Assembly: GCA_964393185.1 (NCBI GenBank)
Contig: CAYMSO010000009.1
Location: 1-64,000, forward strand
Source: CAYMSO01 sp964393185
GTDB taxonomy: Bacteria > Patescibacteriota > Dojkabacteria > J137
Direction of reading: 5' to 3'
Length of the DNA stretch: 64,000 nt
The notes beneath the pieces are model-generated. The model had not been told where the DNA came from. It was given only the letters and a program-made list of their open reading frames with translations, and did not search any database. Of the stretch, positions 26,255 to 34,425 are shown in pieces. The translations under genes and the position numbers were made by a program. The stretch's first letter is position 1, and each line of letters starts with the position of its first letter.

Positions 26255-27510
26255 AAAGAATTATTTTAATAGAACCTAATCTGATTAAATCCTTTGGTCA
26301 TGTAGTTGAATTTCCAACTGCTTTAATTAAGGGTTCTAGATCGTTAGGAATAAAATTAATTCTAATTTCAAATGAGAATATCACCGAAGAAGCTAAGAAT
26401 GAACTACAAGATGTAGAGCTATATAGTTTAATACAGGATACTTGTTTCGCTGATCTCGAAGACAAAGGTAAGAAGTTCTATCAAGATTTAATACGTATTA
26501 ATGAGATTATTGGTCTTACTGAAGAGGATCTAATCCTATGTCTTACTTCATATACAAATGAAATATTAGGTGCTCATCAATTTACAAGTGAGAATCCTAG
26601 TGTAAGGATTAATTTATGGATGCATCAACTTTACCCTCCTGTTAAAGTATTTAATGATCTTCTTATTAATGAAGTTAGAAATCAGTATGAAGGAAAGTTA
26701 AAAGAAGTACTTGAGAGTGTCTCTATGAACACAAATCTAAATATTTTCACAACGGAATCAGATAATCTTAGATCAAAAGTTGAGTCTTATCTTAAACGCT
26801 CAGTGTATACACTGCCGTTGCCATATAATGAAATGCCTATAAATCCTGAGAAAACCGATCATAAAATTAATTTAGGATTTCTTGGAGATGGAAGATATGA
26901 AAAAGGAGGATTATTAGCCTTAAAAGCATTGAATATATTACTAGAAGAGAACTCACATACTGATCTAATTTCTAAATTCATTCTACAAATAATAAATCCT
27001 AGAGGATATGATGAAAACGAATTTAAGATCTTTCAAGATTTAAAATCAAATCTTAGTAGTTATGATAATGTGGAATTTATTAGTGAAGGACTATCTAGTG
27101 AAGACTTTTATAGGACACTTAACTCTATTGATCTTCTAATTCTACCCTATCATCCAAAGAGTTATGATGAACGCGTTTCAGGGATAATGATGCAAGCTAT
27201 GTTGCAAGGTATTCCTGTAATTGCTACTGAGGAAACATGGTTAGGAGAGACGTTGAGGAAATATAGAATAGAGAATACTTTTAAATATAGCTATAATCTG
27301 GAAGCAGATGCTGAAAGTTTGTATAAGATATTATTGGACACTTTAGATAACTATGATCTTATAGCTAAGAGATCTAAGGCTATTCAGCAAGAAGTAAAGT
27401 CAGAAAATAATTCAATTAACTTTTTAGATACACTTATTAAACTCTATGAAGAAGAACCAATTAAAAGCTACAATAGCTATTCCAACATACAATCGGGCAG
27501 CGTATATTGA
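26251..27510 (+). CDS. Glycosyltransferase, GT4-like (GT-B fold)
   Basis: The protein has the two-domain GT-B layout. The N-terminal domain runs to about residue 195. The nucleotide-binding half starts at LGFLGDGRYEKGGLLALKAL and includes IDLLILPYHPKSYDERVSGI and MLQGIPVIATEETWLGETL, which correspond to the EX7E region of GT4 enzymes, here with E at the start of the loop. It would add a sugar to a lipid-linked or growing glycan at the inner face of the membrane. The 3' end overlaps the next gene by 65 bases in another frame, an unusually long overlap. Confidence 0.78.
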   Translation: MKRIILIEPNLIKSFGHVVEFPTALIKGSRSLGIKLILISNENITEEAKNELQDVELYSLIQDTCFADLEDKGKKFYQDLIRINEIIGLTEEDLILCLTSYTNEILGAHQFTSENPSVRINLWMHQLYPPVKVFNDLLINEVRNQYEGKLKEVLESVSMNTNLNIFTTESDNLRSKVESYLKRSVYTLPLPYNEMPINPEKTDHKINLGFLGDGRYEKGGLLALKALNILLEENSHTDLISKFILQIINPRGYDENEFKIFQDLKSNLSSYDNVEFISEGLSSEDFYRTLNSIDLLILPYHPKSYDERVSGIMMQAMLQGIPVIATEETWLGETLRKYRIENTFKYSYNLEADAESLYKILLDTLDNYDLIAKRSKAIQQEVKSENNSINFLDTLIKLYEEEPIKSYNSYSNIQSGSVY

Positions 27511-28312
27511 AAGTTCAATAAAGAGTGCCTTAGAGCAAGATTTTGATCAAGATTACGAAGTATTAGTCATTGATAATGCTTCTACGGATAATACTAAGGT
27601 GATTGTTGAAAAATTTACAGATGAAAGAATAAGATACATTCTAAATGAAAGTAATATTGGAATGAGAAGAAATTGGAATAAAGCTATTACTGAGTCAAAG
27701 GGAGAATATTTATGTATTCTTGGAGATGACGATTGGCTACACCGTGACTTTCTAAAGGAAAGCGTACCCGTGTTAGATAATAACCCAAGCGTAGGACTTT
27801 CATTTGCTCATTGTAATAAGGTTGATGGTGATAGAAATATTCTGTCAAAATGGGGATATGAATTCGCTCCATCTGGATTGCTAAAAGGAGTTGAATATCT
27901 ATACTATACCTCGAAATATGAAGCTTGCCTAACTAATTCTACAACAGTACTAATGAGAAGAAATGTTTTTGAAACAGTAGGTGAGTTTGAAGAAGAATTT
28001 GGAGCTAATACCTTTGACTTTAATATGTGGATTAAGATTGCTGAAAAGTTTGATATGTACTTTATTGATAAAGTTCTTTCAGACTACAGGATTCATCCTG
28101 ACCAAGTATCTGAAATACATTGGAGAGTTAAGGAAAATCCTACCGGAAAGATAGGAACATATTTAGAACTTACTAAAGTTTTAAGTATCTTAAATACGAA
28201 AGAGAATTTAGAAAAGGCAGGTTTATATGACCAAGAGTATATTAATAAAAAAATAGTTAAATTAGGAAAGGAATTAACTAAATATATTCAAATTGTATTA
28301 CCTAAACTGTAA
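27446..28312 (+). CDS. Glycosyltransferase family 2
   Basis: This is a typical GT2 (GT-A) enzyme. The nucleotide-sugar strand is TIAIPTYNRAAYIESSIKSA (9-28), followed by VLVIDNASTDNT and the metal-binding GDDDW at 93-97; NTFDFNMWIKIAEKF corresponds to the acceptor-side ED motif. It is 288 residues, soluble. The ATG at 27446 gives a complete N-terminus and lies inside the end of the GT4-like gene. It ends the plus-strand operon that starts at the GlpA-like gene. Confidence 0.88.
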   Translation: MKKNQLKATIAIPTYNRAAYIESSIKSALEQDFDQDYEVLVIDNASTDNTKVIVEKFTDERIRYILNESNIGMRRNWNKAITESKGEYLCILGDDDWLHRDFLKESVPVLDNNPSVGLSFAHCNKVDGDRNILSKWGYEFAPSGLLKGVEYLYYTSKYEACLTNSTTVLMRRNVFETVGEFEEEFGANTFDFNMWIKIAEKFDMYFIDKVLSDYRIHPDQVSEIHWRVKENPTGKIGTYLELTKVLSILNTKENLEKAGLYDQEYINKKIVKLGKELTKYIQIVLPKL

Positions 28313-28353
28313 TTACAAATTATAATTCGAAACTTATTATTAAATACAGGGAT

Positions 28354-28614
28354 ATGAACAGAAAGCCAGGTGAGGTATTGATCAATAATTTAAAAATACA
28401 TAGAAAGAGACTAAAACTTTCTCAAGAGACCTTAGCGATTAAGGCTGATATTAGTTTATGGACTTATAGAAGAATAGAGAGTTTTAAATCAGAACCCATG
28501 AGTTATACACTTTTTAAGATTGCAAGAGCAATCGGTGTTAGTCCTCACGATATTTTCCTCATTATTAATAGAGATCAATTAGAATCATACGAGCAAAAGC
28601 TATTGAAAATATAA
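28354..28614 (+). CDS. XRE-family helix-turn-helix DNA-binding protein
   Basis: The 86-residue protein is almost only a Cro/CI-type helix-turn-helix domain: LKIHRKRLKLSQETLAIKAD, then ISLWTYRRIESF, then LFKIARAIGVSPHDIF. Such proteins repress phage, plasmid or toxin-antitoxin operons. It follows the last glycosyltransferase by 41 bases and precedes the mobile-element genes, so it may regulate either. I take it as the leftmost gene that could belong to the integrated element. Confidence 0.85.
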   Translation: MNRKPGEVLINNLKIHRKRLKLSQETLAIKADISLWTYRRIESFKSEPMSYTLFKIARAIGVSPHDIFLIINRDQLESYEQKLLKI

Positions 28615-29018
28615 TTGTGAGAAAAATGCCCTGTTTCTAACTCCATAAAATAGTTATTTCAAAGTGTACCTTTGAAAGGTTATTTTAGTTTTTCTGGTTT
28701 AAATGCAAGTTATCCTTAGCCACAGAGATATACTAGTCTTAAATGTTATTAGCACCTATGATAGTAGTGTCTCATAAATTTCCCTCTATGTAAGTAAATC
28801 TATCCCTCAAAAAGCTCTAATAGTCCGTTGTTTTGGCAAGTAGGATCTAATGATAAAACATATACTTTAAATTTTTAACACGCTTTTAACTCCACGTCAA
28901 AAAAAGGGTGTGTTTTGAGCTTTAGGCTTAAAATATAGTTAGCACAGTAATATCTTGAATTTAATCAGCAAACTAACTCTCAAGAATTATAAAGCTAATT
29001 TATTGTTTAACAAATTAT
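28615..29018. other. 404-base gap at the left side of the integrated element
   Basis: No open frame of use is seen. There is a small hairpin (CAAAG/CTTTG at about 28661-28675) and a -10-like TATAGT at 28934-28939 without a convincing -35, about 80 bases before the next start. The left end of the element may lie here, but I find no copy of the tRNA-Leu end. Confidence 0.4.
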
Positions 29019-29417
29019 ATGCCTTTAGACATACCTAACTTCGTAAAAAACTTTCTCAATGCAAATGAAAAGACAGAGAATAACTTTGTAACTGCTCTTC
29101 TACTAGATAAATCCTTATTCCCAAAAGAAAAGGAGCTGTTACTATTCATCTTCCATTTGGTAAACCGTTCAGATGATTTGAAAATAACTGTCGATGAAGT
29201 GGCTACATTTACGCTTGTTGATTTGGAGAAGTTAGGTATTGCATATAGAGCAACTGCAAGTAAGATACTTCAAAAGTTAGTTAAAGATAAAATCATTGGC
29301 TGGAATAAAAACGATCATACATTTCAAATTAATTGCCGTTGGATAGAAGAAACTTTGCATAAACATCAGGGTAACAAACTCGAATATTTTTACAAGTTAC
29401 TGCTTAAACAAAACTAA
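29019..29417 (+). CDS. Element-encoded winged-helix-like protein
   Basis: The protein (132 residues) is unknown, but the pattern KEKELLLFIFHLVNRSDDLKI, then FTLVDLEKLGIAYRATASKIL, then DKIIGWNKNDHTFQIN looks like a winged helix: helix, helix, recognition helix and beta wing. A role in replication or in element control fits the neighbours. The first gene of the compact element block, it shares its last base with the next gene's start. Confidence 0.55.
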   Translation: MPLDIPNFVKNFLNANEKTENNFVTALLLDKSLFPKEKELLLFIFHLVNRSDDLKITVDEVATFTLVDLEKLGIAYRATASKILQKLVKDKIIGWNKNDHTFQINCRWIEETLHKHQGNKLEYFYKLLLKQN

Positions 29418-29593
29418 TGCCCAGTAAAGTAAAGAAACGAGAACAAGAGATTAAAAGTAAACTAACTCAATTAGCAAAATCCAAGACAATTACCAAAGAG
29501 AAATCTGAGGATGATAAGCTAGCAGAGTTTATTCAAAAGAAGCAAAAAGCCCTTGAGTTAATCAGCAAACTCATAAAGAAAGAAGGTATTTAA
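29417..29593 (+). CDS. Small lysine-rich coiled-coil protein, 58 residues
   Basis: This short frame starts MPSKVKKREQEIKSKLTQLA and ends ELISKLIKKEGI. It is highly charged, helical and probably DNA- or partner-binding. Its ATG overlaps the previous TAA (TAATG), which supports coupled translation and that it is real. I cannot assign a function. Confidence 0.5.
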   Translation: MPSKVKKREQEIKSKLTQLAKSKTITKEKSEDDKLAEFIQKKQKALELISKLIKKEGI

Positions 29594-29679
29594 CTGATGA
29601 ATTAAATGATGAAACTATGGTGAAACCTGTAATCACCAAATTTGTTCAAAATCGTTCTTTAGAAATTAACTCAAAGTGT

Positions 29680-29807
29680 TGTCCCTCCGCCATATCAAAT
29701 TAGAACGGAACTGATTGGGTGTCTTCCTATCGGAACCCACCCAATCACTCCCTCGACAAAGTTACACGTTGTGTATTTGTCGTCTAATTCGACATGGCTA
29801 CGGGACA
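29680..29807. other. 128-bp folded region with outer stem and two inner hairpins (possible origin or ncRNA)
   Basis: An outer stem pairs 29680-29707 with 29781-29807 (TGTCCC/GGGACA, GCCAT/ATGGC, then AATTAGA/TCTAATT, with a few mismatches). Inside, hairpin I is GATTGGGT (29713-29720) with ACCCAATC (29739-29746), continued by TTCC/GGAA around the loop TATC. Hairpin II is CGACAAA (29754-29760) with TTTGTCG (29776-29782), continued by TACAC/GTGTA. The result is a three-way junction that fills most of the 355-base gap 29594-29948, ahead of the replication-relaxation gene. It may be a replication or transfer origin, or a structured RNA. Confidence 0.65.
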
Positions 29808-29948
29808 GAGTGTGTAAGTTAATAGTAGTTAAGTAGTTGATGTAGATAAATAGAAAAAAGGAAATATGAGGGGTAAAGATATAGATTTCAAGTAGGTAGT
29901 TTTAAATATTGTTGAGATTTAGAATATTTTTTAATTCTTTTTATATAA

Positions 29949-30926
29949 ATGAGTGGTTCAAATATTATAAGAAATTCTGATGTAGAAATTTTATATACAA
30001 TCAGTATTTTTAAATTTATTCCCCTTAAAGTTCTAGCTGATATTTTGATTGCTAAAGGTATTTATTCGTATTATCAAGGTGTTGCAAGAAGTATTATTAG
30101 ATTAGAAAAACAGGAACTTCTAAGAGTCAAATATTATGCCAATCATTCAAAGATAATATTCCTATCAAGAATGGGAGCTGGCGTTTTATCTGTAAACAAA
30201 GGAATTCCTTTAGAAAATATTAATTGTCCAGATAGAATTACTAATGTTAATTTCTTTGCAATTGAGCATACAATTGAAGTATCTAAACTATTTTATATCT
30301 TCTCAACAGAATGTGAAAAATATGGATTTAAGCTAGTCGAATTTCAAGGAGATGCTTATCAAAGATACATGTATTCGTTTAAGGAATGGATTAACGAAGA
30401 TCAAAAGAAAATAACCAAGTATGTGATTCCAGATGCTTTTGTAAGAATTGATGTTGGAAATGAAAATATTTATGAGTTTTTTGTGGAATATGACAAAGGA
30501 TCTGAATACTCAAAAGATATTGCAGAAAAATACCAGAAATACTTTGAATATTACTCATTGTCTGAGAAGTACAAACTTCATAACAGTGACGCATTTCCTT
30601 CAGTTCTCTTTATCACTACTACAAAGAAAAGAATATTAAACCTCATTTCTGATATTCCTAAAAAAGATCGTAATGGTTATGGACTGCATGGAAATAGAAA
30701 TTTGAAGAATGTTGTTATTAAAGGAATAGTAGATGCAGAAGGAGGCACATATAATAACAGTTCTAGGGTCAACAAATTTTTAGTAAATGAAAATAAATTC
30801 TTGTTTATATATTATGAGAGTCTATTAAAGAATAAATTTCAAGCTAATTGGCTCAACTTTATTCAAAAAGAGATTTCTTTACATTATTTCTTAACTAATC
30901 CATTTATTGCGTCAAAGCCCTATTGA
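29949..30926 (+). CDS. Replication-relaxation family protein
   Basis: The 325-residue protein fits the replication-relaxation (Replic_Relax) family found on plasmids and integrated elements. The N-terminal 90 residues form a winged helix (DVEILYTISIFKFIPLKVLA, then SIIRLEKQELLRVKYY, then KIIFLSRMG). The C-terminal domain has the family core VIPDAFVRID, then EFFVEYDKGSEYSKDIAEKY and FPSVLFITTTKKRI. Its biochemical role is not firmly known; it is thought to act in plasmid replication or DNA relaxation. It follows the folded region and overlaps the next gene by 20 bases. Confidence 0.75.
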   Translation: MSGSNIIRNSDVEILYTISIFKFIPLKVLADILIAKGIYSYYQGVARSIIRLEKQELLRVKYYANHSKIIFLSRMGAGVLSVNKGIPLENINCPDRITNVNFFAIEHTIEVSKLFYIFSTECEKYGFKLVEFQGDAYQRYMYSFKEWINEDQKKITKYVIPDAFVRIDVGNENIYEFFVEYDKGSEYSKDIAEKYQKYFEYYSLSEKYKLHNSDAFPSVLFITTTKKRILNLISDIPKKDRNGYGLHGNRNLKNVVIKGIVDAEGGTYNNSSRVNKFLVNENKFLFIYYESLLKNKFQANWLNFIQKEISLHYFLTNPFIASKPY

Positions 30927-31182
30927 AGAAAACCTGAAATTCATTCACCAATTTGACTCAACAGAAATTTCTCTTGATAAAGCTAGAGAAATTTTAGGTT
31001 CTAAAGCTAATGGTCTAAATGATGAAGAGGTACAAGTTGTTATTAATATGGTTATGACAATGGCTGAAATTGCAATTAATGATTTTTTCAATAAAAAAGT
31101 TCCAGAAGTGGAGAAGAAGTTATATAATTTAACAGCAAATCAATCTATGATGGGAAAGAAAAACAAAAAGAATAGTCTTTGA
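30907..31182 (+). CDS. Small element protein, up to 91 residues
   Basis: No family is recognised. The sequence (SLDKAREILGSKANGLNDEE, then VVINMVMTMAEIAINDFF) is helical and ends in a lysine-rich tail. The longest form uses a TTG at 30907 inside the previous gene; no ATG is available before the conserved-looking helices, so the exact start is uncertain. Confidence 0.5.
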   Translation: MRQSPIEENLKFIHQFDSTEISLDKAREILGSKANGLNDEEVQVVINMVMTMAEIAINDFFNKKVPEVEKKLYNLTANQSMMGKKNKKNSL

Positions 31183-31196
31183 TCTGTTACAGGTGA

Positions 31197-31254
31197 GGGG
31201 CTACTTGGACAGTCTTTTCCAAAAGATTGATTTGCACCAGGTAGTCCCTTTTCT
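31197..31254 (+). terminator. Rod-shaped hairpin followed by T-rich DNA, upstream of the recombinase
   Basis: GGGGCTACTTGG (31197-31208) pairs over all 12 positions with CCAGGTAGTCCC (31237-31248) when G-T pairs are allowed, and CAGTCTTTT (31210-31218) pairs with AAAAGATTG (31221-31229). TTTTCT follows. The use of G-T pairs points to RNA. It may end the preceding transcript or control recombinase expression. Confidence 0.5.
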
Positions 31255-31279
31255 GTTCAAATTGTAACTACACCAACTT

Positions 31280-32824
31280 ATGAGCAAGCCCAAAGCAATA
31301 ATCTACACAAGAGTTTCTTCTGATAGCCAGATTGATAATACCAGTCTTGAAGATCAACTTAAGAAAGGTAAAGAATACTGCGAGCGTAGAGGCATAGAGT
31401 TTGTTAAAGAATTCAGAGAAGAAGGAGAATCAGCAGAATTAGCCGATAGAACCTCATTAAAAGAAGCACTAAACTACTGTAGTCTAAAAAAGAATGAAAT
31501 TACATACTTTATTGTCTTTAAATTTGATAGATTCTCACGTTCTGTTGAGAACCATCATATGATTAAAGCAATATTGAGTAGAAGTGGTGTAAAGTTACTT
31601 TCAATGACTGAAGAAACTCCTGATACTCCAGCGGGGAGGCTAACGGAAAACATGTTAGCTACTATTGCACAGTTTGATAACGAAGTTAGAACCGAAAGAT
31701 GTATTAATGGAATAAAAGCGAAATTGAAACAAGGCATTTGGGTATACTATTCTCCTATAGGGTATATGAAAGACCAAAATTTTAAAGGAAGTGGTGCTAA
31801 ACCAGATGTTCCTGATCCAGATAAATTTGAAATAGTAAGGGAAGGATGGAAGATGATGTTAACTGATAGATATAGATCAAAAGACATTTTAGAATTTTTC
31901 AATAAAAAGGGATTAAGAAATAAACATGGAAATAAGTTAATTCGTCAGTCAGTATCAAAGATTTTCCATAATAAATTTTATGCTGGAATACTATCCGTTG
32001 ATAGCTTTGGAATTGAGCAAAAAGGTCAGCATGAACCAATGATTACATTAGATGAATTCTATGCAGTTCAAGCAATTCTTGCTCAAAATAACAATGGTAA
32101 TCAAGTAAAGCACTTAGGATACAATCCTGATTTCCCTTTAAACAAAACAATTAAATGTTCCAATTGCGGACAATTTATGACTGGTAGTTGGTCTAAAAAG
32201 AAAGGTAGATTTGGATATTACGCCTGTAGAAGAGCTGATTGTAAGGAAAGAGATAAGGTTAGAAAAGCTGATGCTGAAGAATCGTTTTGTGATTTGCTAA
32301 CTCAAATTACACCATCAGAAGAATTAATGAATTTATATAAAGAGGCTGTGACAAAAGTTTATCTTAAAAAGCTTCAAGAGAAGGAAGAAGTACAAAGACA
32401 TATAAAAAACGAATTAACTGCTCTTGAGACTAGACTAAATAAACTTGAAGAATTAGTAGAAACAGATGTTTATTCTGTAGAAAAATTCAAGGAGAAATCT
32501 AGACCACTTATCCATGAGATTGCAGCTAAAAAAGTTTCGTTATCCGAAACAAATATCGATGTTTACGAAGCAGAAGAGTGTATCAACTTCTCTCTAAATT
32601 TTTTACAACTCCTGCCTCAATACTGGGTATCACTATCTGTTAAGGCTAAACATAGGTTACATGAGGTACTTTTCCCTGAAGCAGTAATTATTGAAAATGG
32701 AAGAGTTACAACCAAGGCATTAGCGCAGTTCTATAATGGTATTGAGGCTATTTCAAAGGAGGAAGTCCCCTTTGGTACCGAGGACAGGAATCGAACCTGC
32801 AAGCCTTGCGGCACTGGTTCCTAA
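31280..32824 (+). CDS. Large serine recombinase (integrase)
   Basis: Large serine recombinases integrate and excise mobile DNA. The catalytic domain starts AIIYTRVSSDSQIDNTSLED (nucleophile S13), with FKFDRFSRS and the GRLTENMLATIAQFDNEVRTER helix. A recombinase domain follows (GYMKDQNF to about 280), then a zinc ribbon (IKCSNCGQFM, then YYACRRADCKERDK, about 292-335) and a coiled coil (about 360-415) used for synapsis. The last codons, from about 32773 on, are read from the antisense strand of tRNA-Leu and end at TAA 32822-32824. This suggests that the crossover site joined the gene to the tRNA and that the native C-terminus may differ. Confidence 0.92.
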   Translation: MSKPKAIIYTRVSSDSQIDNTSLEDQLKKGKEYCERRGIEFVKEFREEGESAELADRTSLKEALNYCSLKKNEITYFIVFKFDRFSRSVENHHMIKAILSRSGVKLLSMTEETPDTPAGRLTENMLATIAQFDNEVRTERCINGIKAKLKQGIWVYYSPIGYMKDQNFKGSGAKPDVPDPDKFEIVREGWKMMLTDRYRSKDILEFFNKKGLRNKHGNKLIRQSVSKIFHNKFYAGILSVDSFGIEQKGQHEPMITLDEFYAVQAILAQNNNGNQVKHLGYNPDFPLNKTIKCSNCGQFMTGSWSKKKGRFGYYACRRADCKERDKVRKADAEESFCDLLTQITPSEELMNLYKEAVTKVYLKKLQEKEEVQRHIKNELTALETRLNKLEELVETDVYSVEKFKEKSRPLIHEIAAKKVSLSETNIDVYEAEECINFSLNFLQLLPQYWVSLSVKAKHRLHEVLFPEAVIIENGRVTTKALAQFYNGIEAISKEEVPFGTEDRNRTCKPCGTGS

Positions 32825-32857
32825 GACCAGCGTGTCTACCAATTCCACCACCTCGGC
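32773..32857 (-). tRNA. tRNA-Leu (anticodon TAG)
   Basis: The minus strand starts GCCGAGGTGGTGGAATTGG and ends CCTCGGTACCA, giving a 7-bp acceptor stem (G1-T72 wobble), discriminator A and an encoded CCA. The anticodon stem-loop is CTGGT CTTAGGA ACCAG, so the anticodon is TAG (reads CUA and CUN). A long variable arm is present, as in class II tRNAs. Its 3' half is overlapped in antisense by the recombinase gene. Confidence 0.95.
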
Positions 32858-33106
32858 ATATTAGTTAAGAATCTGTTTGATCCGGATAGCGCAAATCTTC
32901 GATTTGTATAGCGTATCGGGATAATTATTCCAACTTTTAAAGTACTAAACACAATTCATCCGTTTTACAAGTATCAGGTTATTACTATCTATTTATCTAA
33001 TTAAAGAGCATATGAATTATAATACATAATCAATAGTTAGAAAACTATATTTTGTAGATATTATGGCTACAATTTGCAAACATTCCGAAACGGTTCAAAA
33101 AATCAG

Positions 33107-34282
33107 TCAAGACTCATTTGCTCCAAAGTGTCTAATAGAGTTTTGCAAAAATTCCTCTTGCATGGCTGCTGTACGTATGTCTGGGTTTAAAATTGCTTCG
33201 GCTACACCATCATATCCCTTAAACCATTCAACAGTACTTTGATAATCCATTGCTGGAGCATAGCAGACAACTTGCCTTAAATCTTTTGAAATGATTAAGG
33301 GACCTATTCCCAAATCTCTAAGGTATACCGATCCTCCATTGGCTAAAGGTATTTGAAGATATCTAACGGTATGAGTGCCTCTAGGTTCATCTTCAGACAA
33401 GTTTGGTACGAATGAGTAACATTGACAGTGACCATTGTAAAGAGCATTTTGATCAATACCATTAATTGATAGGTTAGCATGGAGTATTTGATGTCTGTAC
33501 TGTTCTGCTTGGAATGGCAAAGGAACTCCATTGAAGTTAGTATCCAAACCAGCCAACATTACTTTTACATTTGGACCAGAAAAACCCAGTAGCTTTATGA
33601 CTAATTCTGGATTAGTAAAGCTAAATTCGTCTAGAAATATAGCGAGCTGCTCGCTTCGTTTATTTTCTAATAGTTCAAATAGTTTTTTGCTGTTAGTAAT
33701 ATTAGTATCATAGCCATTATCATCTTTGCAAAGAAGTTCTCCGAATGGAATTGCAGGCCTAGTCTGATTGAGTGCTCGTGATCTAATATGCAGTTCTCCC
33801 AATACATCCGCAACTAAGTATATTGGTTCAAATCCTTGTTTTATTAATTTATCCATTGTTAGAAACGCAATGGTGCTTTTGCCGCCATGCATACCGCTCA
33901 AAAAAGTTATATGATCAATCGTACCCTGAGTCAAAGCATCTGCAATGAGGACGGCGTGCTTACTATATATTTGAATGTGCTTACGTTTAAATCTATCTAC
34001 CTTTTCTTCTATTCCTTCGTCTGGCCTTTTGTCTAAAATAAGATTCTTGAAAAGAAAATCAAGGTTTTTTTGAGTACTATCTCCGTTCAGGGTTTTTTGA
34101 ATCAATACAGTAAAAGCATTTATTGCTGCTGGGTTAATGAGATCATAAAAAGGAGAATCGGAAATTGATCTAAGGCCTTCTGCAAATTTGGGGTGTTCAC
34201 CTGCTATTTGATCTGCTAAGTCACTAAATCCGATTGAGCAAGAAAGATGCTCTTCAACTGGAGGTTGTGCTGTAGAACTCAT
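33107..34282 (-). CDS. Thymidine kinase-like P-loop protein with N-terminal extension
   Basis: Residues 120-270 match thymidine kinase: the P-loop FLSGMHGGKST (127-137), LDEFSF in place of the DEAQF Walker B/catalytic motif (217-222), and VMLAGLDTNFNGVPLPFQ, the signature of the kinase's thymidine-side loop. The zinc ribbon is reduced to CQC near 285. The protein is 391 residues, about twice the size of a normal enzyme, with an unknown helical N-terminal part of about 115 residues and an extra C-terminal domain. The catalytic Glu is kept, so kinase activity is possible, but substrate use is uncertain. Confidence 0.65.
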   Translation of the reverse strand: MSSTAQPPVEEHLSCSIGFSDLADQIAGEHPKFAEGLRSISDSPFYDLINPAAINAFTVLIQKTLNGDSTQKNLDFLFKNLILDKRPDEGIEEKVDRFKRKHIQIYSKHAVLIADALTQGTIDHITFLSGMHGGKSTIAFLTMDKLIKQGFEPIYLVADVLGELHIRSRALNQTRPAIPFGELLCKDDNGYDTNITNSKKLFELLENKRSEQLAIFLDEFSFTNPELVIKLLGFSGPNVKVMLAGLDTNFNGVPLPFQAEQYRHQILHANLSINGIDQNALYNGHCQCYSFVPNLSEDEPRGTHTVRYLQIPLANGGSVYLRDLGIGPLIISKDLRQVVCYAPAMDYQSTVEWFKGYDGVAEAILNPDIRTAAMQEEFLQNSIRHFGANES

Positions 34283-34425
34283 ATAAAAAATTTATAATAG
34301 GAAATTATCTCTAGTCAGAGGAAATTCTACTAAACTAAATCATAATTTACAATGCAATTTGTAATGCATTAATACTCAAAATAGCAAAATGTGTTGTAAA
34401 ATGTATGTAATTAAGATTAAATAAT

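Larger units (their letters stand above)
29019..32857 (+). mobile_element. Integrated element with replication-relaxation protein and serine recombinase, at tRNA-Leu
   Basis: The block carries a winged-helix-like gene, a small coiled-coil gene, a folded region, a replication-relaxation family gene, a small helical protein and a large serine recombinase, all on the plus strand. The recombinase runs into the 3' half of tRNA-Leu, which marks the right end. The left end is not fixed: there is no visible direct repeat of the tRNA, as expected for serine recombinases that need only a short crossover core. The XRE gene at 28354 may also belong. Confidence 0.55.

Noticed and set aside
29680..29807. 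tRNA or simple terminator in the folded region
   Set aside because: The arms do not fit tRNA geometry (no anticodon or T-loop consensus), and there is no T tract; the fold is too elaborate for a terminator.
28354..32772. Second copy of the tRNA-Leu end as left attachment site
   Set aside because: I looked for the tRNA 3' sequence across the accessory region and found none. Serine recombinases may leave only a very short common core.
32879..32921. Long hairpin upstream of tRNA-Leu
   Set aside because: Only the central CAAATC-TTC-GATTTG pairs well; the outer arms have too many mismatches to call a terminator.
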